Part shown: piece by piece, positions 21,640 through 33,200 of the stretch
Numbering within the stretch: position 1 is the stretch's first letter
How the letters are laid out: each line of letters starts with the position of its first letter
From: Cenococcum geophilum 1.58
Taxonomy: Eukaryota > Ascomycota > Dothideomycetes > Gloniales > Gloniaceae
Direction: 5' to 3'
Length of the DNA: 64,000 nucleotides
Assembly (NCBI GenBank): GCA_001692895.1
Contig: KV748227.1
Location: forward strand, 744,001 to 808,000
Program-made: the position numbers and the translations under genes
The notes under the pieces: model-generated
Seen by the model: only the letters and a program-made list of their open reading frames with translations
Databases searched by the model: none
What the model was told of the DNA's origin: nothing

Positions 21640-24600
21640 GGCTTATTCTTTTATCTAGGTAATAGGTTGTTTATAGCTTTCCGTAACTTATCTAGTAAGA
21701 AAATAGGGTGGACCCTAATTAAATCTAGGAGCTTTATTTTATATAAGTTGCCTATCTTTTTAAGAACCTTATACGGTCCTGCCATCTAGTAGTCCAGCTT
21801 ACAGCTAGGTTATTTAGTCTTTTAATTCTTTATTATAACCTAGACTATATTACTAGGGGCAAAATCAGGCTTTTAATGGTGTTTATTCGCCTACTATTTT
21901 ATTAACCTCTAAGCTTTTTCTAGGTTCTTATAGGCTACCGTTTAGGCTTCCTCTAATTGTTTAGCATACTATTAGGCCTTAGTATAGGATAGCTTCTCTT
22001 ATATAGTCTAGGGTTTTTCTAGCCTTTTCTAGTTAAAGCTTGTGCGGGGTAAGTATCCTATTTCTAGCTAAATTGGGGCAAACCCTATGGAGTTATAGGG
22101 TAGGGTTGCTTGCGCGTAGTCCATTAAGGGTAGTAGTTTAGACCAGTTATCCTAGAAATAGTTTATAAAGGGCCTAAGCCTCTAGTCTAGGTACTAATTT
22201 ATAATTTCTATCTAACTGTTTATCTAGGGGTAATAAGCCGTAGAAAGCTTTAGCTTAATGCCTAAGATCTAGGTAAACTTATTCTAGAAGGCCGATATAA
22301 ACTATAGCCTATAATTAGACATAATAGTATCTAGTAATCTATAGATTTAGTAAACGTAATGGACATATAGCCAGGCTACCTCTTTAGTATTAATGTTTTT
22401 GTAATAGAAAATTAAGAACAGGCGTTTACTAAAGCGGTCAACTATAACTATAACCATATTATATCCGTTATGGTCCTTAGGTAGTTTGTAAAAGTCTATA
22501 AAAATATACTGCTAAGGGCGCTTTAGTATTAGGAGTGGCTTAAGTAGTCCTAGGGTCTTATCCTATGGGATTATAGCTCTCTAGCAGTCTTCGCAGTTCC
22601 ATATATATTAATTAATATCTGCAACTATTCTCAGCTAGTAGTAGCGGTAGTTAATAATTTTATAGGTCTTATTCTTGCCAGGGTATACCATAAAGACTTA
22701 GCAATAAGCTTCGCGGATTAGTTTAGTCCATAGATTATTAACGTTAGGGACTATAAGCCGCTCCTAGTATAGGAGCAATCCTTCCTCTATCTTAAAATTG
22801 GGGTCTTCTTTTATGGCTTATTTGCGGAGGGCCTTTAGGGCGTCAGCCGTGCGGTTTGCAGTTAGGAGGCGGTTAATTAGCCCTATTAGCTTATTTAAGG
22901 ACTCCTCTATTAGTACTAGCTCGTTTTACTAGGAGTCTAGCTCCTTAAAGATCTATAGGTCAAGCTGTTTTAGATAGAGGAAGGCGCGCGTCTAATATTA
23001 GATCTTTAGCTTATTCTAGGGTTTTATATCTTATTCTCTTCGGGTTAAGGTATTAGCCTTAGAGTTTTGCTTATTAGAATAATATATAATCGTAAAGAAG
23101 AATTAAGAGAGTATTTTGGCCTACTGGGCTTATTATCTAGTAAGCTACTTTATAGTTATAAAGTACTCTAAGGCTTTATAATCTATATATATTTTAATCC
23201 AGGAGTTTATACCTTTAAGCTCTACGCGCTATTAGAAGAGTAATTAAATAATAGCTAGCATTTCTTTATTATATACTTTATAGTTACACTTAGCCAGGTT
23301 TATTATCTTTAAGAAGAAAGCTATAGGGTACTATTCGCTGTCTAGATATAACTGTAATAGGATTCCCGCTACGACCCTATTAGAGGCGTCCGTTTCTAGA
23401 ATTAATTTAAGGTCTAGGTTATAGTGATAAAGGATTAGGAAAGAGATAAGCCAATCCTTTATCTCTTTAAAGGCTTCTATATAGCTATTATTAAAAATAA
23501 AAGGCGTATCCTTCCTGGTTAGTTATATAAGAGGTTTTACTACAATTTTATAGTTATGGATAAACCGGTAGTAGAAGTTATAAAAGCTAAGGAAGAATTA
23601 GATTCCTTTTACTATATAAGGGGGCTTCTAGTTACAGATTGCCTCTACCTTCTTAGGGTTAACCTTAATTCCTTCTATAGTCACAATAAACCTAAGGTAT
23701 TTTATACGTTTTACCCCAAACTTATATTTTTTAATATTAACTTATAAGCCCGCGTTCCGTAGTCTCTCTAGGACCTTCTTAACATAAACTTAATGCTTAA
23801 GTTCGTTATCTAAGTATATAAAAATGTCGTCTAGGTATACTGTGCAGAATTCGTTAAGGTAATTAAAAAGAACGTCATTTATATACCTTTGGTATATAGC
23901 CGGTCTGTTTATTAGTCTAAAAGGAAAAACTTTATATTTATAAGAACTATAACAAGTACGGAACGTTGTTAAATCTTTAGATATAGGGTTTATCCTAATT
24001 CAGTAAAAAGCTTAGCGGATATTAAGTTTGGTAAAGATCTTTGCCTAACTTAGATATATAAGGGTCTTATTAATTAAAGGAATAGAATACCGGTCCTTTT
24101 AGGTAATAGTATTTAGCTTTTAATAGTTAATATAAAAACAAAGGCCTTTATTAGGCTTTTTTATAAATAGGATAGGGGAAGTAAAAGGGGCTTAACTTAG
24201 CTCGATAAACCCTTTATCCAGGTTATTAATTAAGTACTACTTTATTACTTTTAGCTTATCCATTAATTAATAGTAGAGGGGGCTATAGCCTAGCGAGTTA
24301 TTGGCTTTTAATTAAATCTTATAATTATATATCTAGTAGGGGGGTAACTTATCTAAGGCCGCCTTTAAGAATATATCCTTATAGTCTGTATAAATAGTAG
24401 GAAGAAGGCGTTTAACTAGTTCCTCATCAGTTTCCTTAGCTAGCCTTTTCTCTCTATTATTAATAATTCAGTTAATCTTATATAGGCTTATTATAAAGAC
24501 CTTATTGTCCTTCTAGTACATATTAAAGTGGAACGCTATAGTACTAATTACGGCGATATTTACGGTAGGGGGGTTACCTAACAATAGGGGCATATATAAC

Positions 24601-25390
24601 TTTAGGGACTTCTAGGGTACTAGCGTTATTATTACTCCTTTTAGCTCCTGTTGTATCTTTTAAAGGTTATCCCTTATATCCTATTAATACGTTCTTTTCC
24701 ATACTAGTTAAATCCGTGCAATTTAGACGTCGTCTATATTACTATCTATCCCGCTTCTATATATAGAGTCCTCTTTAAATATAGCGCTTTAGAAGAGTAT
24801 CTTTATCGGTACGAAGTTCTTTTTAGCTTTGCGGCAGGCGTCTTCTTAGGTAAAGGCTAGGTCACGGGCCCGGACATCCTACTAGTAGGTAGGGTTAGCC
24901 CTTACGGCTAGTATCTTGCGGTCAGTTCGGATCTCCCTAATAAAGGAGGGTAACCTTAGTCTATCCTCCGGCTAAATAAACCGTCTTTATTACATGTTTA
25001 ACTAAATATTAAAATAGAACATCTATTTTCGTCTAAGGATTATATTGTGGGACCCTAGGTCTAGGATGCAAAAGGGGATACCATATTAGCGTTATCTATT
25101 AAGAGCAATATGTAACTTTAAAACGTAGGTAACGGGCTAACCGGCTTGGCCGTTATAGCCTTTTACCTAAATAAGCTTCTCTAATTAGATAGCTTCTGCA
25201 TTTAGAAACTTAGCAACATTATTCGCATAGGCAGTATTTATAAAGGCGAAGCTATTTACTCTAGTGTTAATAAGGGCGGTTATATTAACTCTATATCCAT
25301 TCTAAGATACTATATATAGAACCGTAAAATACTTTCTACCTATTAACTAACTAAGATTAATCTCTTTAAGATTAATAGGGTACTCTAGGG
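21640..25390 (-). pseudogene. pol of gypsy C: RT, RNase H, integrase
   Basis: Minus strand. RT shows VFPFRLINRPAIYQRYINDV and VYLDDIFIY (about 23815-23840), with the catalytic DD intact. Integrase shows the zinc-finger end NCEDC (about 22590), then IDFYKLPKDHNGYNMV and VDRFSK (about 22440-22500), DTIMSN (about 22320) and STAYYP (about 22240). Stops are TAA/TAG. No chromodomain was recognised before the 3' LTR. The plus-strand frames at 23556 and 26015 are shadows. Confidence 0.82.
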
Positions 25391-25399
25391 GGGAGTCTT

Positions 25400-26563
25400 T
25401 CCCTAGGGTTCTTCTTTTCCCGACTTATCGGACGTTTCTCCTTCCTTTATCTCCTTAATATCGCCTATATCCTTTAGCTCCGGGCAGGATAAAGTAAAGT
25501 AACCCTACTTATTATAGTTGTAGCATATAGCCAAGGCAGGGTCGATTAGAGTATTACGGCAAATACTAGTTAATAGCGTAGTACGTAACTAGTTGGGCGA
25601 GGCTTATTAGTATATAGTTATAACCGCCTTTAGTATAAGAGCAGTCGTAACTTATCTTCTTACTCTAGCTCTTATAAGTATAGCTAGCGAGTTCTAATCA
25701 TTACGGAGTTGCTTCTACTAATTAGGGTGGGCGTTAATCCGCTTTAGTTCTAAGTCTAATAATAGGTAACGAGCTGCGAGTCTTTTATGGGTTAATAGGT
25801 TATTTAAGGTTATAGCAATTTTTTCTTATAGCCGGATTGTTAGCTTATCGTATAGGTCTAATTAGTAGTTCTTAAGGGGAACCTAGCCTTCTCCTACAAG
25901 GTATAGAAATTAAGTCTAAAATTTGGTAAAGGGTTAGTTTAGTTTTATTATTAGGCGATTATAGTTATAATAGGCATCCCGTACTTTATTCGGGTTAACG
26001 TAAATAGCCACTAGGTGCTATATTATCTCGTTAATAGATATAAATTAGATAGGGAAGTCGTCCTCAAACTTAGCTTAAAGGTGCCGTTGGGCGTCCCCAG
26101 TGGTTCAACTAAAGAGGTAGAGCATTTTGGCTTCTTCGGAAAGGAAATAGTTATAGTTAATATAAAGCTTTCCTTATACTTAAATCCTCTAATTCTTAAA
26201 GGTAGGGTCTATCCCGTTAAATAGTAGTAGGGGGTTAAGGAGCTTAACGGACTTTAATTACTTTGTTATTATATCCGTACTCCCTAGTATATCGCATTTA
26301 GTAGAGTAAATAGGTCGGCTAGGGCTTTAAGAAGGGGAAGCTAGGCTATTTTATAAGGCCGCGAGGCTTTCTAGAATCTCTTATAGGGTCTCTTATATAT
26401 TTCTTACTTTAAGATAATCGGCTTCCTAGCTGGCTGCGAGGGCGCGAATCTACTTGCGTATATCTACGACGTTATTATTATCTTTAATTTCTAATCCTAA
26501 TTAGATCTCAGGTTCCTCTTAGGTAGAGGCAGCTCTCTTAAATAAGCTTACTTTAGGTGCCAT
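25400..26563 (-). pseudogene. gag of gypsy C
   Basis: Minus-strand ATG at 26563 reads MAPKVSLFKRA. A zinc-knuckle remnant CYN.NK.GYFTLSCPE lies near 25490-25530; the second Cys is now Tyr, as G-to-A change would give. It is followed by an acidic and lysine-rich tail. Capsid detail was not resolved. Confidence 0.7.
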
Positions 26564-26793
26564 TATTAGCTTCCTAAGGTTCGTTAATATTATACGCTTT
26601 AGTTTTAATTCTGGGGGTATAGGTCCAGTTCTATCTAGCTTATAAGGTAGAATATTATCTAGGCCTTCCCAGGCAATGTAGAGTTATTTTGGTGTCTAAG
26701 TATAGCGTATTAATACGTCGTTGCAGACGAAGTTTCTTTAGGGTAGGATATTATTGAGGCCTTCCTAGGTAAGGTAGGGTAAGCTTAGTATAA

Positions 26794-27003
26794 TATTACG
26801 GCTCGTACAAATGCCTCTAAACCAAAGCTTGTAGAATGCTATATTATGAAGATACTAAGCTAAAGAGAAGGAAAAGGGGTCGCTAGGACCGATATAAACA
26901 AATATATAGGGTAAGCCGCCAAGGCGCTAGCTTTAGGCGGGCCAATCGCAGGTCGGCAGAATATGGCAGAATTTGGCAGGTAACGTGCGATAGCGTTATT
27001 ACA
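26794..27003 (-). repeat. 5' LTR of gypsy C
   Basis: 210 bp, TATTACGG..ATTACA (first G mutated to A). It is less mutated than its partner and retains GGCAGAATATGGCAGAAT. Confidence 0.9.
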
Positions 27004-27008
27004 CTAAG

Positions 27009-27250
27009 TATAGGACAGCCTAAGCAACCGCACTATCTATAGTCGAGTATAGGGTATTATACGTGCTTACTAGGAGGTCACCTTATAAAAAGCTTAATAG
27101 TGTTAGCTAGAGTGCTTATAGACGCCTTGTGTTATAGCTAGAGTAATGCGGGCAGCTAGAGTACTGCATAGATAGGCCACCTAGCAAGATACCAGCCACT
27201 TATCGCGATTTAGGCGCCTAAGGACATGCGCCCTAGGAGGGCGTATACGG
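27009..27250. other. Unassigned spacer between gypsy C and Tc1-like element
   Basis: Moderately AT-rich sequence with repeated GCTAGAGT words (about 27107-27165). No family or long frame was recognised. Confidence 0.4.
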
Positions 27251-27252
27251 TA

Positions 27253-27322
27253 GTCGCTGCCTAAAGTTTTTGCACCTTCCCAATTAGGAAGTTATAGCTT
27301 ACTACCCGCAGCAGAATACTTT
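27253..27322 (+). repeat. Left terminal inverted repeat of Tc1-like element
   Basis: About 70 bp, GTCGCTGCC..CACCTTCCCAATTAGG, matched inverted at 31303-31372 with a few transitions and small indels. Confidence 0.85.
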
Positions 27323-27559
27323 CTGCAGCTTTTTACTCTCATTACACCGACTTAACGCCACTAAAGTTTCTTAGTTGCAGTGTAAAATGGTAGGTAAGAG
27401 CTTGCCTTCCTTAAATCTTACTTTACTAACTATGGTCTTCTACTAGATCGCGACTAGGGCTTAAACCCTAGCTATAAAGGCTATAAAAGCTACTCTCCAA
27501 TAGATCTAAAATGTTACCTCTATTAAATGACGCGCTATTTAGTATCTATTATAAAAGCC

Positions 27560-28171
27560 GCTAATCGCGGCTGGAATCCTATTATAAATCCTATTGTTTT
27601 TAATGGCTACGTTATTAACGCTCCTTATCTTAGTAGAAAGCGAATAGTTACCTATAAGATTAAATAACGAATACTAAGGAAAGTTACCTATAACCGCTAT
27701 AGGCGAGAGAAATCCTATAAATATATTGCTATAAAATGCGGTTACTTTGCTAAAACCATCTAGCAAGTTCTATAATATTATAGATATTGGAAAACAAAGC
27801 CTATAAAAAAGCCTTATTTTATAAAGGCTATAAAGAAAGCCTAACTTTAGTTTACTTTACGATATAAGGATTAGAAAAATGTAATTTATACTAATAAAAC
27901 TAGCTTTGTTTTATATATTAGAAGGGGCGGGTATAAGCTTTAGTAATTAGCCTAGGAAAAGGTTAATAAGTTAAATATTTATGCTTAAATTAAAAAAGCT
28001 ATTATGTTTATATTTTAGGGGGCCTTTTTATATAATTAAAAGTTGCCCTACCTTATATAGCGGCCCAAAACCGCAGCTAAGAAAAAGGCCTTAAAGCTTA
28101 AGCTTTAAAAAATTAATATTAAACGAGGCCCTAAAACTAGTTTTAGGAGCGTTTAAAGGGTCTTTAAGCCA
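27560..28171 (+). pseudogene. Tc1-like transposase, N-terminal and first catalytic part
   Basis: The plus-strand frame reads KRIVTYKIK.RILRKVTYNR (HTH region), QFTLRYKD..NVIYTNKTSF (the first catalytic Asp region, IYSDE in relatives, here TN), RRGGYKL, MFIFQGAF and RPKTAAKKKALKL. It ends at RGPKTSFRS..RVFKP at the LINE junction. Stops are TAA/TAG. Gln shown in these motifs stands at TAG codons. Confidence 0.75.
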
Positions 28172-29867
28172 AGTAATAGAGATCGAGGCTTCTACCCCTC
28201 CTCCTAGAATTAGATTTAAAAGCTTTACAATAGCTACGTATTAAGAATCCTAAAATTTAAGGAAAATCACGCAATTAAAAAGGCCTATATAGAAGAGGTT
28301 AATAAAGATAGGGACGAACTAGCAGTTAGTTCTAGCTCTAGCTCTACCCCTAAAAACTCTACTATAAAGCACCTCTTACAGCTAAAAACATAGCTACTAT
28401 CTCTAACCTCTAGAGTTCAGAAGCTAATCCAAAATTAGAAAATAGAGAGAATCTCTCTAAACTAGCAAAAACCGTGGTCTCCTCCTATTCCTACTTTCTT
28501 CTCTATCTCTAAGGGTAATAAAGAAGAAGCTGCACAAGAACACTTAAGACTAGTAGAAAGTTTATAAGAATCCCTAGAGTGGGACCTAGTAGATATATAC
28601 TATATAGATGGCTCTAAAGATAGTAAATTAAATATAGCTGCCGTATGCAAAATAGGAGAGAGAAATAGGATTAAATATGCAATAAACTGGAATCTAGGGC
28701 CCTATATGGAAATTATAAACGTAGAGCTTTATGCAGTCTATAGGGCCTTAGAATACCTAAAACAATAAAGACTAGAAGAGAAACAGGTTTATATTTTTAT
28801 AGATAGCCAGGTAGCTATTAAAAGATTACAGCTTAATTCTCTTATAGGAGGGTAAGAACTAGTCTTTAAAATTACGCAAAGCTATATTTACCTAACTAGT
28901 AGAAATATCTCTATTAACTTCTATTAGGTTCCTAGCCACCTAGAAATTTATAGAAATAAAATAGTAGATAAACTAGTAAAAAAGGGCCTTTCTAGAAGAA
29001 AAATGCGGTCTTCTTATACTTCTTTAGCCTACCTAGGGAGACAAGTAAGAGAAAAGATACTAGAATAGTAGAAAAACAATTAGTAACAGAATAAAAGTAA
29101 AGGAAAACACTATACTATAATCTATAAGGGAAACTACCCCTTTTCTTTTAAAGCTCCTAAGGATAAATATCCTAAAAAGCTATAGTTAGCTTTCTTTCAA
29201 CTAAAACTAGGAAAAGGCTTCTTTAAATTTTTTTCTAAAACAATAGGAAAGGACGAAGAAGGTAGATGCTTTAGGGGCTATAGCGCGGTACAAACCCCTA
29301 CGCATCTTTTACTAGAATGTAGACTATATTAGGAAGATAGAAAGGAAATGCAAAGACAAATAGGCTCTTCTCTCTCCTTAGAGAAGCTTTTCTGCATAAA
29401 GAAAGGAAGAAGGGCGCTTCTTCTATTTCTAAGTAGGACTAAAATAGCTACTAGAAAGTGGCTAATAGCAAAAGTATCTTTAGAAGGAGGTAACTTTTAC
29501 TAAATTTCTAGTAAATAGACTATAAAAAGCAAAAGGATAGAAATAAATTATAAATAGGACAGGGATAGGCGTTAGGATTACTTATGATTTTATCTTAATT
29601 TTTCGATTTTTTATACTATTTTTCTACCGTTTTTCTTACTACCTAATAGTTGTTAGCAACCTAGTATTTTACTAGGAAGCTGTAAACCCCTAGTTTAGGG
29701 ATTTATAAACTACTAGGACATAGCTACTAGTATATATTAAGCTGCCTAGAAAGGATTTATGTATATAGAACTATAGCGCCATAGCCTAAAGGCTGCATGC
29801 GCAGTATTGTACGTAGTACAATACAATAGATATATAAATTAAAAAAAAAAAATTTAATAACGTAATC
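28172..29867 (+). mobile_element. 5'-truncated LINE, copy 2, inside the Tc1-like transposase
   Basis: Homologous to 19035-20635 from about 28198 on. It ends in an A-run (29841-29852). AAGCCA occurs at 28166-28171 and 29868-29873. Keeping one copy joins the Tc1-like frame as FKP then ELRKA, so this is probably the target duplication. The RNase H frame (DGSKDSKLN, FIDSQVAIK, SHLEIY) has many more TAA/TAG stops than copy 1. Confidence 0.75.
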
Positions 29868-30470
29868 AAGCCAGAGCTGCGTAAGGCGTAGGACCTTACT
29901 ACTAGTATATAACAACTTAGGCTTTGCAATTAGCTAGGGAGAAAGCCTCAATTCCAAATAACTAAGGAGAATGGCACCATTAAGCGTACAGCTAAGAAAG
30001 GTGGTATTAATTAGTACTGGTATTTTACTAAGTACCTCCTTCTAATCCTTATTCCTTTTATAATTAAGTGCTAAATTAACCACCTAAATATAATTATTTA
30101 AGAGGATAAGGTTCCTGCTTACTTATTAAAGCATTAATAAGTCTATTTTAACGCCGCAGGTCTCTAGCGCCTCTTTTAGCTAGGCAGCTTATCTAATCTA
30201 AATATAATTAAGCTTTACTAGTACTATTTTAAGCAGGTTACTATAAAGAAGGAAGCGCTAAAGAATAGAGTAAAAGTAGAGTGAGCCCGGTAGTAGGTAT
30301 AGGATAAACTTAAATAGTAGCGAATATAAGCTTAGATTAAGCGGATTCCTTAATATATAAGTAGTAATCCACTATAAAGGCAGCAATAAGTATTATAAAG
30401 GTGCCGCTGATAATGTATAAGATTAGAAGGCTCTTAAGCGCTAAGATAGTTATTATCGTAATGTAATTGC
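29868..30470 (+). pseudogene. Tc1-like transposase, C-terminal catalytic part
   Basis: Continues the frame from the 28171 side: GRKPQFQITKENGTIKRTAK, then KGGINWYW, EDKVPAHLLKHQQVYFNAAG (second Asp region), LPDLNIIELYWYYFKR (third catalytic position in a PDLN.IE block), and WIKRIPRYI followed by CIRLEGS. This is the known C-terminal order of fungal DDE_3 transposases. Residues at stop codons were read as Gln or Trp. The gene is split by LINE copy 2 and broken by stops. Confidence 0.75.
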
Positions 30471-31302
30471 TTATATGCAAAAGGAGGTGCTTTTATACTT
30501 TAATCGCGTTAATCTAAATAAGCTATCCTTTAAAAAGCCTCTGCTGCTAAAGCTTTTATAGCATATATAAATAGAACCTTATCTATTAAACGCCTTAATA
30601 GATATTAAGCCTCTACTATATATTTACACCCTAAAGCTTCGCCGCCATTAACGGGCTATATAGATATAAACTGTAAAGCCACCTATTTAACACTTAGCTA
30701 CTTTTAAGCCTCCTCCATTTAAGCCTCTACAACCTATTAATCCTCCTTTACCTCCTATACGGCAGAATTGACCAGATATAAAGGGCAGAAACTTAAAGAA
30801 GGTAGAGTTTAAAGTTAGCTTAATAGAGCTGCAATACTAGCAGCAGCAGCAATAGTAGTAGTAATAGCAGCAGTAGCAGTAATATTAATAGCGGCAATAA
30901 CAGCGGCAGTAGTAGTAGGAGGAAGTTCAACACTATAAGGCAGATATTAGGTAGAATACAATTAATTAGCCAAAAAGGAAGTGGATAAGGAAGGACTCTT
31001 TACCTGCCTTTAGTAAGGCAGTAGATTCGGACAGCAGGACGATTAACAGTGTATTAAGTTTAGTAGAGCCCCTATAACACCAAAGCTCTATATAAAAGAC
31101 TTTAAAAGCTGTAAGAAGATGTTAGCGAATTAAGTATATAGACTTTATTTAACCGGTTAAGGACGTTCCTAGACCTCCGCAGAGCTGATAGTTGCGCCTA
31201 TATAGAGCTTAACACCTTCTAAATAGCTAGCTTATTGATCCGACAATCAAATATATATATATGCCCTTTTGCTTAAAGCTTTACGCACAATTTTAACGAT
31301 TT
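30471..31302. other. 3' region of Tc1-like element with trinucleotide run
   Basis: AT-rich. Contains a CAG/TAG/TAA-type trinucleotide run at 30836-30926. On the plus strand the run would read as Gln with many stops. A second gene was not recognised. Confidence 0.5.
30836..30926 (+). repeat. Degenerate (CAG)n trinucleotide run
   Basis: Units CAG, TAG, CAA, TAA, CGG and GTA in phase. The CAG to TAG variants are what CpA mutation of a CAG repeat would yield. Confidence 0.8.
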
Positions 31303-31372
31303 TAACTATTCTGCCGTGGGGGGTAAGCAATAACTTCCTAATCGGGAAGGTGCAAAAACTTTAGGCAGCGAC
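31303..31372 (-). repeat. Right terminal inverted repeat of Tc1-like element
   Basis: Inverted partner of 27253-27322, followed by TA and immediately by the left end of the second satellite-bearing element. Confidence 0.85.
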
Positions 31373-31379
31373 TACATCA

Positions 31380-31690
31380 GCATTTTGTTGGGGTGCCAAG
31401 ATCCTGGAGGCCTCCTGACAGGATTTTGATTTTCCTGATCGTCCTGATCGTCCTGGTAGGCTCCTGGAGGCTCCTGGCAGGATTTTAATTTTCCTGATCG
31501 TCCCGACAGGCTCCTGACAGGAACCTACTATCCTGATGCGATCCTGACAGGACCCTACCATCCTGATGCGTTCCTGATGCGTTCCTGACAAGACCCTATT
31601 ATCCTAATGCGTTCCTGACAGGACTCTATCATCCTAATGCGTTCCTAACAGGACTATTATCCTGATGCGTTCCTGACAGGAACGCCCCCC
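31380..31690 (+). repeat. 30-bp minisatellite and CTCCTGACAGG repeats
   Basis: Right half: about six units of roughly 30 bp built from CCTGACAGGACCCTACCAT and CCTGATGCGTT. Left half: shorter GATCCTGGAGG, CTCCTGGCAGG and TTTTCCTGATCGTC words. This array was not found in satellite-bearing copy 1. Confidence 0.8.
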
Positions 31691-31706
31691 CTAAGCGACG
31701 CCCCCC

Positions 31707-31880
31707 ACGAAGCTCTGCACGAAGCTCTGCACGAAGCTCTGCACGAAGCTCTGCACGAAGCTCTACACGAAGCTCTACACGAAGCTCTACGCATAGAGGC
31801 TCTGCACGAGGCTCTGCGCGAAGCTCTGCGTACGGAGGCTCTACACAAAGCTCTGCACAAAGGTCTACACGAAGCGACAC
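31707..31880 (+). repeat. 12-bp minisatellite, short array
   Basis: About 13 units of GCTCTGCACGAA and variants, the same unit as 3300-4300. Open minus-strand frames across it are by-products. Confidence 0.88.
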
Positions 31881-32024
31881 ATATTACTATCGGGTCCCCG
31901 CTATATTCCCGATAGCGTCTACACGTGCCTCTGCCAAGTATGTCCCCTATATAGCTACCTTATTTTTTTTACCCTTCCTTCCTTACATCCTCCCTACCTA
32001 GGGAGGTACCAGAACGGGAGCTAG
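31881..32024 (+). repeat. Spacer conserved with satellite-bearing copy 1
   Basis: Carries the ATCGGGTCCCCGCTATAT and TTCCCGATAGCGTC words and TACATCCTCCCTACCTAGGG, the equivalents of 4301-4435. Confidence 0.75.
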
Positions 32025-32135
32025 CAGAGGACCGTCGCCAGAACTAGACGACCGTCGCCAGAACCAGACGACCGTCGCCAGAACCAGACGACCGTCGTAG
32101 AACTAGACGACCGTTACCAGGACCAGACGACCGTT
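32025..32135 (+). repeat. 20-bp minisatellite, short array
   Basis: About five units of GACGACCGTCGCCAGAACCA, the same family as 4440-4755. Confidence 0.88.
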
Positions 32136-32281
32136 CGAACAACTAGCCAGCGAACACTACGAACGATTCAATNAATCGATCGATCGAATTGAACCAGAGC
32201 TTNGATATTGGCCCGTCACCGAATCGAATTAANGCCTCCTAGGGAGGCACCCCAGACAACCACCGTTCGAATGTACAGCTA

Positions 32282-32339
32282 GAGCCTTCGACCAGGCCGA
32301 CCCNCCCCCCCCCCCCAATTAAATCTGACACTAATACAT

Positions 32340-32370
<31 letters not shown>

Positions 32371-32383
32371 TAGATAGACAGAC

Positions 32384-32420
<37 letters not shown>

Positions 32421-32960
32421 GGAAGGCAGGTAGGCAGGCCCTAGGCCTAGTTAGGAAATCAGTACACGGCCAGCGGATTATCGGGAATACCGCCGATTGA
32501 CGATTTGGAGCCTCTGCGAAGGCTTCCCCCTCGATTGATCGCTCGACACTTAAGCGATTGTCCCCCTAGAACGACGCAGAGCTCCTATGACAGACATAGG
32601 TAGTAGGCAGGAAGGGCAGCCAGCGAACGGCCGTAGAGAACGATTCGAATNGAGTAGAGCCCTCGATNAGGCCGACCCCTNCCCNAATTAAATCAGACAC
32701 TGACACAGGCAGGNAGGTAGGCAAGCAGGTAGGTAAGCAGGCAGGTAAGCAGGCAGGTANGCAGGCAGGTAGGCAGGCAGGTAGGCCCTAGGCCTAGTTA
32801 GGAAATCAGTACACGGCCGGGGGATTATCGAGAACACCGCCAATCGACGATTTGGAGCCTCTGCGAAGGCTTCCCCCTCGATCGATCGCTCAACGATCGT
32901 CCCCCTAGAACAACGCAGGGCTCCTATGACAGACAGATACAGGCAGGAAGGATTAATTTG
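32282..32960 (+). repeat. Tandem duplication of the GGCA-array-plus-hairpin-tail module
   Basis: Two consecutive copies (about 32282-32655 and 32656-32960). Each runs AGGCCGACCC, C-run, AATTAAATC, GGCA/GACA array, CTAGGCCTAGTTAGGAAATC, GTACACGGCC, GATTTGGAGCCTCTGCGAAGG and CCCTAGAAC, ending CTCCTATGACAGACA. The offset between matching points is about 347-373 bp because array lengths differ. Several N bases lie in the C-run and arrays. The 32688-33011 minus-strand frame is a by-product. Confidence 0.8.
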
Positions 32961-33094
32961 GATTATGCATCCTGTATATAGCATAGGGCTCAAAATTAAA
33001 CTAATTTTCATATTTATTGGCTGGCTGTGAATACTAGAGCATTAATACACCTTATTTTTAAATTTCCTAATTATTATCCTAATTGTCCTAATTG

Positions 33095-33200
33095 TACTGA
33101 TGATCCTGACGGTCCTAGAGATCCTGGAGGTCCTGGAGGTCCTAGTGGTCCGTGTGGTCCGTGTGGTCCGGGTACGCTCCTGACAGGCTCCTGACAGGAT
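33095..33200 (+). repeat. 9-bp GGTCCTGGA repeats
   Basis: GATCCTGGA, GGTCCTGGA and GGTCCGTGT units in tandem. One frame would read Gly-Pro-X triplets for about 15 residues, but no start or family supports a gene. Confidence 0.75.

Larger units (their letters stand above)
20820..27003 (-). mobile_element. Ty3/gypsy element, complete, family C
   Basis: 6184 bp, with 210-bp LTRs (20820-21029 and 26794-27003) and a perfect CTAAG duplication (20815-20819 and 27004-27008). The purine tract, seen as CCCCCCTCTTTAAAAG on the plus strand at 21031, is next to the left LTR, so coding is on the minus strand. The order read from the right is gag, RT, RNase H, integrase. The LTRs are unusually short for the gypsy elements here. 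Confidence 0.9.
27253..31372 (+). mobile_element. Tc1-like DNA transposon with long inverted repeats, split by a LINE
   Basis: Inverted ends begin GTCGCTGCCTAAAGTTTTTG at 27253 and at the reverse complement of 31372. They match for about 65-70 bp (through GCTTAC..CCC..GCAGAAT). TA lies outside both ends (27251-27252, 31373-31374). Without the LINE (28172-29867) it is about 2.4 kb. The interior encodes a fungal DDE_3-type Tc1 transposase in two pieces that join in frame. An A/G/T trinucleotide run is at 30836-30926, downstream of the gene. Confidence 0.85.

Noticed and set aside
32688-33011. Minus-strand frame of 107 residues
   Set aside because: It is built on GGCA repeats and a repeat tail, contains N bases, and has no homologous motif.
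33095-33200. Collagen-like Gly-Pro-X reading
   Set aside because: Only about 15 triplets from a 9-bp repeat; no start, no continuation.
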